From assembly GCA_047967505.1 (NCBI GenBank), contig CM106538.1: a stretch of 64,000 nucleotides of DNA, one strand, 5' to 3'. The stretch's first letter is position 1, and each line of letters begins with the position of its first letter. The translations under genes and the position numbers were made by a program. This DNA comes from Dipteris shenzhenensis. Its lineage: Eukaryota > Polypodiophyta > Polypodiopsida > Gleicheniales. Under the pieces are notes generated by a model that saw only the letters and a list, made by a program, of their open reading frames with translations, did no database searches and was not told the origin of the DNA. Of this stretch, positions 57,422-64,000 are shown one piece after another.

Positions 57422-57851
57422 CCTATAAACACAGCAAATGCCTCACAAGGGCAAATAGCAAAACTTCTGCAAACAGCCTCACAGGGGCAGATCCGCAACA
57501 CTGACGAAAGTGGTATTTTACCACACAGTCACTTCCTAGTGACGATTTTGCATCAACAGGCAACAGGCATGAATCTGCAACTCCCAATATCTCTGCACAC
57601 AGGCATACGATGCAATTTCTGTGGCACCTTTCCACCGACTAGCCGCGCAGTGGTCGCACAGCGAAAAACAGGGCCTTTTTCTGAGTACCTGCGAAGAACT
57701 TCCGCCTTCAAAACGGGCCCCGAAACGGCCTCAAATCAGAAAATTAAAGTCACTGAGGGCTCCCAAACTCGAAATAGGAAAGCTACACTGGTCCTCTTAC
57801 CAGGACACCACAAACTTGGCTTGCTTTCTTGAGCTCCTTACCATGAACAAG
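57422..57851 (-). promoter_or_regulatory. Copia4 leader with conserved hairpins
   Basis: GTGGTA-TTT-TACCAC (57510-57524) and CAC-TTCCTA-GTG just after it can fold as short hairpins. Both are kept in Copia1 (around 42245-42276). Possible dimerisation or packaging signals of the element RNA. Confidence 0.45.
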
Positions 57852-57863
57852 GCTCTGATACCA
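57852..57863 (-). promoter_or_regulatory. Copia4 primer-binding site
   Basis: TGGTATCAGAGC, matching the 3' end of initiator tRNA-Met, abuts the 5' LTR. Confidence 0.92.
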
Positions 57864-58161
57864 TGTAAAGAATAAGGGAGAGAGATAGGAGACTCAAGTT
57901 CAGCTTTCTTCACAACACACAAAAGAGAGAGGACACAAGGTTGGAGGGTGAAGCCTTTCTTCACTTTTGCACACAACAACAATACAATAGAAGAGGGAAA
58001 TACCCTATATGTCAAAACCTAGAATACGTGGTTCATATGTGAACCCAAACCAAAAACATACGCGGTAGTCTAACTACACCACGAGTATAACTAACATAGG
58101 CGGTGACATAAATGATAGTCATCCAGGAGATATATCGGGGGTAGAGCTTGATATCTCAACA
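57864..58161 (-). repeat. Copia4 5' LTR
   Basis: 298 bp, TGTTGAGATATC...TTCTTTACA in element sense. It is directly followed by the primer site. Confidence 0.93.
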
Positions 58162-58166
58162 ACTGA

Positions 58167-58606
58167 CAGATCTACAAATGGTTGCTCCAAACTTGAGTTC
58201 CAACACCCAGGCAAAAAATGAAAAAACTGACATAGTGAGCCAGAAATCCAATGAAATGATCCCAGATTCAAGAATGAAGGTGTTTCCAAGCTTCTGAAGT
58301 AAAGTGGACACCAAAAGCAAGCAATAGTTGCCTCTACAAGTCAATACAAAGTCTCTGTAATCGAACGGAACAGGGAAAAGCTCAAAAAAACGACTTTTTC
58401 TTTGAAAGCTCTTAATAGGCTCTCAAAACCACTTTGCAAAGCCAAAGTGACTTTTCCAAAGGTTTCTCCAAGGTATCTGCACACTCGGATGCAAGTAAAG
58501 TCACCCACAAAGCTTCCCCACAGAGCTTTTCCTTCCTCCCATAGAGCTACTGAGCTTCCAAGCATTCACGCACGCTCAGCTAGATCACCCGGGCTCGGAT
58601 ACCAGT
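58167..58606 (-). other. Copia3 leader, LTR-proximal part
   Basis: The remaining 5' part of the Copia3 leader with the primer-binding site at its right end. Joined to 52783 before Copia4 came in. No coding. Confidence 0.55.
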
Positions 58607-58777
58607 TGAGAGTGCTCACAACGGAAGCAAGAACGGAAGAAGGAGAGAGAGAGATAGAGAGCCACACAAGTTTAGGTGGGTGCAGAACCACCCTAATCTT
58701 CTTTTTCATTCATTTATATATGTGTTTGAGTATTGTACATAACCGGGGTAAAGGCACAATGACCTTTAACCCCCATA
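58607..58777 (-). repeat. Copia3 5' LTR
   Basis: Its outer end reads TATGGGGG in element sense, a one-base change from TGTGGGGG. TGGTATCCGAGCCCGG (58588-58604), a Met-tRNA-like primer site, lies two bases inside it. Confidence 0.92.
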
Positions 58778-58782
58778 GTCTT

Positions 58783-60009
58783 CAAGTTGGCATTGTTGCA
58801 CCAAAACTATTGGAGCAAGATTGGTGGGAGCCCATGGATATTGCAGAGTATTGGGATTCCTCATAAGTTAAGGCACTGATGTTCTCATCGGGAGTGGGTT
58901 GAGATGTGGAACTTGTGCATTAGGTGCTAGTGTTGGTTGTCTATACAGTGGGATTGGCAGTTGTTGGTATTGTTGGGGCCACGGTTGTGCTACCCTCATA
59001 TTGTAGAAACAAGTATTTACATCATGCCCTACAACATTGCAAATGGGACACCATAAGTGTGGGCGCTGAGCCACTTTTGGTGGGTTTACTCTATTTCCTA
59101 AGATTGGGCATTCATTGGCTGTATGGTTGGCCATACAGTGTGGGCACCAAACATTTTCTCTCCGTGGGTACTGTGGTGGTTGAGAGACACGTAGCTTTTT
59201 CTCGATGGCTTGCATCATTTCATCTTTTACTCTCTCAGGGCCATGGCTTCCACTCTGTCCTCGATGGTGCAATCTTTGTTAGAAGTGCTTCCCTTCTTTA
59301 AAGATTTCTTGTTGCATTGACTTGACTTATAGCCATCACTATTGTTATTAGAATTTGTCATGCCATTCTCAATGTCAATTGCAGGTTCATGAGCATCACT
59401 CAAATGTGCATAGCTGCTGCTGACTTTTTTCATGTCCTTACGAATGGATTTTTTCAGGCCAGAGATGAACCATGCTGTGAGGTACTTGTCATTCGGACAG
59501 GGATCAAACTTTTCTATTAATCTTTTCATTCTTCCTAAGTATATTCTGACCTTTTATTTCTTGCACATATCTATATTGCCTAGTTGTAATGCGAGGTCAT
59601 CTTGCAGTCTTTTTGTTTGGAATCTTCTTGTGAACTACTCAGATAGTAGTGCCCATGTTGCTCTTTCCTCGACGAGAACGTTTAGGTACAATTCCAAAGC
59701 CTCATTAGTTAGGGCCATTGGGAACGAGGTGGCTTTGGTTTCATTTGACTAGTCGCCTCCAACACAACATGCTGCATCGAAGAGTTAAAGGAACTTGGTA
59801 GGATCCCCTCATCCATTGTACTTTGGCATTTCCAATTTACCAAAGTGTCGTCTGCCATTATTGTTGTGGTTGTGGTTGCATTGTTCTCCAAGGGGATCTA
59901 TAGGATGTAGATTATCGTTACCTTTTTCTTCTTCAACTGTTAGGTCCTCCATGCTACTTGTCGATGGTGAGAGGTTGAATGCTTGGAGAGCGTTGAGGGC
60001 CGAAGAAAG
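58783..60009 (-). pseudogene. Gypsy-type gag, 5' part (split by Copia3)
   Basis: Near 59840-59570 the minus strand reads LEMPKYNG, LFDAACC, ATSFPMALTNEALELYLNV, TWALLSEQFTRRFQTKRLQDDL and the frame 59227-59529 RLIEKFDPCPNDKYLTAWFISGL. This is a Retrotrans_gag domain with several stops. The frame 58868-59272 has two knuckles, WCPHCMANHTANEC (CX2CX3HX4C) and WCPICNVVGHDVNTC (CX2CX4HX4C). The Copia5 LTR cuts it at 60010 and Copia3 at 58778. The matching half is 46514-47487. Confidence 0.7.
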
Positions 60010-60340
60010 TGTGAAGAGAGTGGGAGAGAAGTAAGGAGTCTCAGTTGCAGCTTTCTCACATACACAATGGGGGAATACACACAAAGGTGGAGGCTAAAAG
60101 TAGTTTTCCTCTTCTTATTTGTGAAAGACAAGAGGAATAGGTGAACCCTATATGTGGGTCTCAAACCAGCTAACCTAGGTGGCATAATAATTGAGCCACT
60201 AACTAGAGTACATAAAGATAGCAGTCATCTAGCCATTATTCATGGGCAGTGTACCAACCACATCCGTAGCTAACACGTCAGTAACATAAATGCACAACGG
60301 TCACCCTGGCATACCACGAGTGGAGCTCTATATCTCAACA
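60010..60340 (-). repeat. Copia5 3' LTR
   Basis: 331 bp, TGTTGAGATATAGAGC...CTCTTCACA in element sense, next to the polypurine tract at 60341-60356. Confidence 0.9.
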
Positions 60341-62181
60341 ATCCCCCTCGAGCTCAATCCCATTTCCTGCACACCAAGCAGGTCTCTAAACTTGTGTAGC
60401 TTCTTTGCACCCAATGCCTTCGTGAATATGTCAGGTACCTGATCCTCTGTGCTGACATAAACTAGATCAATAAAACCTACTAGAACCTTCTCCCACACAT
60501 AGTGATAATGCACCTCAATGTGCTCTATTCTAGCATGATAGACTGGGTTATTTGCCAAGTGTATACTGCTCATGTTGTCACACTAAATGACAACTGGCCC
60601 ATCTATAGACTGATGCATATCATAAAGTAGCTTATGCAAGCAAGCTGCCTCACATGCAACCATTGTTGCATGCCTGTACTCAGCCTCTATGCTCAACAAG
60701 GCAACTGTAGGCTATTTCTTGCTGCTCCAAGTGACTGCAACACTCCCAAAAGAGAACACATATCCACTGGTAGATCATCTATCAGACATACTACCAGCCC
60801 AATTAGCATCAGTGTATCCATGCAACTGTATTTGAACCCCAATCTCATAAAATAGTCCATACTGCAATGTGGACTTCACGTACCTGAGTATGCGTCTAGC
60901 TACATCCAAATGCAGTTTCCTTGGAGCGTGCATAAACTGACTTACCAACCCAATAACATACCTCAAATCTGGCCTGGTAATAGTCATATAAATCAAACTT
61001 CCTACTATGTGTCTATACATAGTAGGGTCTTCCACAAGCTCACTTACATCTGCACTCAACTTCACATTCTACTCCAAAGGAACTAAAATAGTCTTACAGC
61101 CTGTCATCCCATATTTGGACATCATGTCCAATCCATACTGCCTTTGTAAGAGCCATATCTCTCTTGTGGATCTAATCACCTCAATGCCCAAGAAATAACG
61201 TAGCTCTCCCAAATCCTTCATCTCAAACTTCTGCTTCAATAGCATTTTCACATGAAGGATATCTTCACCACTATCACCTATGATGATCAAATCATCAACA
61301 TAAATGATAAGCATCATAATGCCTTTCTCTATTTTTCTCACATAAAGTGAGAAATCTGCCTTGGAAATCTGAAAGCCAATAGTGACAAGATATTGTCCTA
61401 TCTTATCAGACCTTGCTCTGGGTGCTTGCTTCAAGCGATACAAGGCTTTCTTCAACCTGCAAACAAACTCAGGATGAATAGCATGAACATAACCTGGTGG
61501 CTACTCCATATAGACGTCTTCTTGCAAATCACCATGCAAGAAGGCATTCTTTATATCCATCTGATGTAAAGAACATCCTTTTGATGTAGCCATATCAATG
61601 ACTCCTCTTATGGTTGCCATCCTTGCAACCGGATTGAATGTTTCTTCATAATCAATGCCATATGTCTGTGCATACCCCTTGACAACTACTCTTGCCTTGT
61701 ATCTATTCACAGAACCATCTGCATTGTGCTTCACCTTATAAACCCACTTGCAGCCAATTGCATTCTTGTATTTAGGCAAAGGCACCAAGTCCCATGTAGC
61801 ATTTTCTTCCAAGGCATCCATTTCTTCATACATGGCTTTCTCCCATTTTTCTTTTCCCATGGCTTGCTCAAAAGAAGTGGGTTTTGGTTCATGTATCACT
61901 TTGACCATATAGACATAGTGAATGGCTATAAATCCATCATATTTTAGCCTATCCATAGGATACCTAACTTTGGTAGACCTGGGCAAAGTAGGCTCACTAC
62001 CAAGTGCTCTCAAAACATCCCTTGTCTTCCTTACTCTAGGTGTAACAATAGAAGGAATACCCAACTCATCATCCAGGCTCGGTTCTGAGCCACTGGATTC
62101 ACCATCTACATAAGAGTGACTTGCATTCACATCAACCGTGGGCTGATCCACTTTCTCTTTTCCCTTTTGTGATACTTGCAT
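60341..62181 (-). pseudogene. Copia5 reverse transcriptase and RNase H, decayed
   Basis: Frames 61501-62181, 61069-61455, 60775-61065 and 60328-60573 give [66 protein letters not shown] and SSIHLANNPVYHARIEHIEV. Stops at VPLE(stop)NVKL, ME(stop)PP and KK(stop)PTV fall where Copia4 has Gln. Confidence 0.85.
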
Positions 62182-62536
62182 ACCACTATCTGGATTGCTT
62201 TGAGAAGATTCTCCTCATCTCAGTCTGCCTATCCATGGTGAAGTATGTGAACCACTGCTAGAGGACACTACATGTCCACTAATATTTTATGATTGCTGCT
62301 ATGAATTCTGTGTAGCATTACCATTTTGTGTATCTACATCATCAATCACATTTTATTGGTTTATTCTAGCTACTCATCTCATGAAAGACAACATCTCTGC
62401 TCACTGTAAACTTATGAGTAGAAGGGTTATAACATCTATACCCTTTCTGCTACAGAGAATAACCAATAAAGATGCACTTCTCAGCTTTTGGATCCAACTT
62501 GGTTCTCAACTCATCTAGCACATGAACATAGGCAAT

Positions 62537-63756
62537 TCAACCAAAAACTTTCAAATGAGAAATATCTGGTTTCCTACCAGTATACCTCTCCTCTGGCATC
62601 ATGCCATGTATTGCTGTAGTGGGAGTCATGTTCATTATGTAGAGTGCTGTAGCAACTGCTTCAGCCCAATAATAATATGGGTGGACTTTTTCATTGACCA
62701 TGGCACAAGATACCTCTCCAATATGCCTATTTTTCCTTTCTACAAGTCCATTTTGCTGTGGAGTATGACTGCATGAATACTGCTGCTTTATGCCATGCTC
62801 CTGCAGGAACCTTGCAAACTTATTTGAGACGTACTCTCCCCCTCCATCTGACCTTAGGCATTTTATTTGTAGGCCTATTTCTTTCTCAACCATAGCTTTT
62901 AAAGATTTGAAATACCCAAACACCTCACTTTTCTTTTTCATAAAATACACCCAAACTTTTCTATTGTAGTCATTAATAAAAGTGACAAAATAATAGCCTC
63001 CAATAGATGCAACTTTAGTAGTCCACACATCAGAGTGGATTAATTCCAATGGCCTCTTACTCTCTTGAACATGTCTAGGAAATGGTTTCCTTACCTATTT
63101 TCCAAATTGATAGGCTTCACATACCTTATGCATTTTTGCAACCTTGAACTTAGGCAATCCTGCAATGATATTTTGGACCTGCATTAATTTAAGTCGATGT
63201 ACATTAACATGACCAATGCATTTATGCCAGATATCAATATCTACAAGTACACCGGTTCCATGTGCAAACATTGCTGCACTCAATTCAGGCATGTCCGCAT
63301 CCAACATAAACATATTGCCCTTCTTCTTCCCTTTTGCTATCAAGCAACCTTTATATTTCATATCCTCAACAAAGCATCCATGAGGATTAAAGCTAACTTG
63401 CAAGTCCCGCTCAACCATTTGACCAATAGAAACTAGGTTCTTGGTGGTATTCGAGACATGCAATACATCAGACATGTATTTCTTTTTCCCATCTTGCATA
63501 AACAAAGGAATTTTACCAATCTACACAATAGGATGTGCAGTATCATTACGGTCTCCACAAATCTTGGTCTTTCCATTTTCCTTGCATCCTGCATCCATTC
63601 TGCATGACCTGTCATGTGGTTTGATGTACTTGATTCGACATACCACACATCATTGCTTTCTTCTACACTTGTCACAGAGTTGGTCATTTGCTGCACCATA
63701 AACAAATTCTTATTTCTGTCATCACCTTGTCTACTAGAGGATGCATAATTGCCTTG
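62537..63756 (-). pseudogene. Copia5 protease and integrase, decayed
   Basis: 62537-63049 has SDVWTTKVASIGG, FINDYNRKVWVYF (Asp of FIDDY changed to Asn), RSDGGGEY, PQQNGLVERKNRH and the PEERYTGRKPDISHLKVFG end. 63095-63505 has IWHKCIGHVNVHRLK and the Cys pair region (CEAYQFGK, one Cys lost). 63433-63756 has DVWYVESSTSNHM, where the protease Asp of DSG is Glu. Two frame changes. Confidence 0.85.
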
Positions 63757-64000
63757 GAGGCAGTCAATAGAGCGAGCGAGAAAAAGCGAGCAAGCCCAAA
63801 AAAGCGAGCGACAATTAGTTGAAGTGATTGGAAAATCAAGCAAGCAAAGAAAGAATCTAAGTTTTTGATAAGATAATTGCTTGAAGTATAAAGTATTAAA
63901 AAGAGTGGTTATGTGTCACATTTCTTGAAATTGAGTAGTCTAAAGTTAAGGACTATTTTAACATAACCCAATTTGGGTTTGGCAATTATCCTGGGGGGGC
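63757..64000. other. No supported gene; flank of Copia5
   Basis: A GAGCGAGCGAGAAAAAGCGAGC-type purine repeat (63770-63810) follows the Copia5 break, then AT-rich sequence to the window end. Nothing recognised. Confidence 0.4.

Larger units (their letters stand above)
52784..58161 (-). mobile_element. Copia4: young, nearly intact Ty1/copia element
   Basis: It is nested in the Copia3 leader. LTRs at 52784-53081 and 57864-58161 differ at three of 298 positions by my count. The target duplication is ATTGA (52779-52783) against ACTGA (58162-58166), one mismatch. The primer site, polypurine tract and a single long gag-pol frame are all present. It belongs to the Copia1/2/5 family group by protein and leader, with a diverged LTR. 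Confidence 0.95.
47493..58777 (-). mobile_element. Copia3: Ty1/copia element, split by nested Copia4
   Basis: It has short LTRs at 47493-47663 and 58607-58777 (171 bp each, five differences counted) and a perfect target duplication GTCTT at 47488-47492 and 58778-58782. Without Copia4 it is about 5.9 kb. Coding runs on the minus strand from 51806 to about 47756. Its lineage differs from Copia1/2/4/5, with other gag and RNase H sequences and other LTRs. It sits in a gypsy-type gag gene. Confidence 0.93.
60010..63756 (-). mobile_element. Copia5: copia element lacking gag and the 5' LTR
   Basis: Copia1 family, minus strand. It has a 3' LTR at 60010-60340, then RNase H, RT, integrase and protease. 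Similarity to Copia1 and Copia4 stops abruptly at 63756, just after the knuckle-protease spacer (SNYASSS). Several frame changes and stops. No target duplication can be tested because one end is missing. Confidence 0.9.

Noticed and set aside
53603-57832. Many plus-strand frames of 60-208 codons across Copia4
   Set aside because: They are shadows opposite the long gag-pol frame, which has all the expected motifs.

Overview
This is a stretch of nuclear DNA from a land plant with a large, repeat-rich genome. The evidence is plant-type LTR retrotransposons with tRNA-Met-like primer sites, a CACTA transposase with plant DUF4218/DUF4216 parts, a PLS-type pentatricopeptide (PPR) gene and an intronless PAO5-class polyamine oxidase. 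The wording of the PPR repeats looks to me more like a lycophyte or fern than a flowering plant, but that is a weak inference. There are no operons, rRNA genes or CRISPR arrays.

Layout. 0.7-1.6 kb: LINE endonuclease remnant (-). 2.0-6.2 kb: decayed Ty3/gypsy-type gag-protease (-) with several zinc knuckles. 6.3-7.0 kb: tail of a Ty1/copia element (+) with its LTR. 7.1-9.6 kb: CACTA (En/Spm) transposase pseudogene (+) whose three small introns can still be seen. 14.06-15.86 kb: the only intact host gene, a 597-residue polyamine oxidase (-), with a CT-rich leader or promoter and a duplicated 3' flank. 18.3-22.4 kb: a decayed gypsy element bounded by a 5-bp target duplication. It sits inside one copy of a 280-bp MITE-like repeat, and a second copy lies inside its own pol gene. 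24.05-25.1 kb: a GC-rich, palindrome-rich island. 26.5-29.9 kb: an AT-rich island with decayed coding for a PIF1-type helicase and a GIY-YIG nuclease, in one orientation. This is the least ordinary part of the window. 30.0-33.2 kb: degenerate tandem repeats and a possible LTR. 33.35-36.15 kb: a broken PPR gene (-).

37.5-63.8 kb is nested copia territory. Copia1 (37500-43059) has two LTRs and a perfect 5-bp target duplication. Copia2 (+) and Copia5 (-) are truncated relatives that flank a gypsy-type gag gene. That gag gene was split by Copia3 (47493-58777, perfect 5-bp duplication). Copia3 was in turn split by Copia4 (52784-58161), whose LTRs differ at only three positions and whose gag-pol frame is open for 1413 codons before one premature TAG. 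The order of events is therefore gag block, then Copia3, then Copia4.

A theme running through the broken genes is that many internal stops are TAG where CAG or TGG is expected. This is the pattern expected from deamination of methylated cytosine in CHG context. All coordinates and reading-frame statements come from reading the sequence by eye. Family names rest on recognised motifs, not on database searches.
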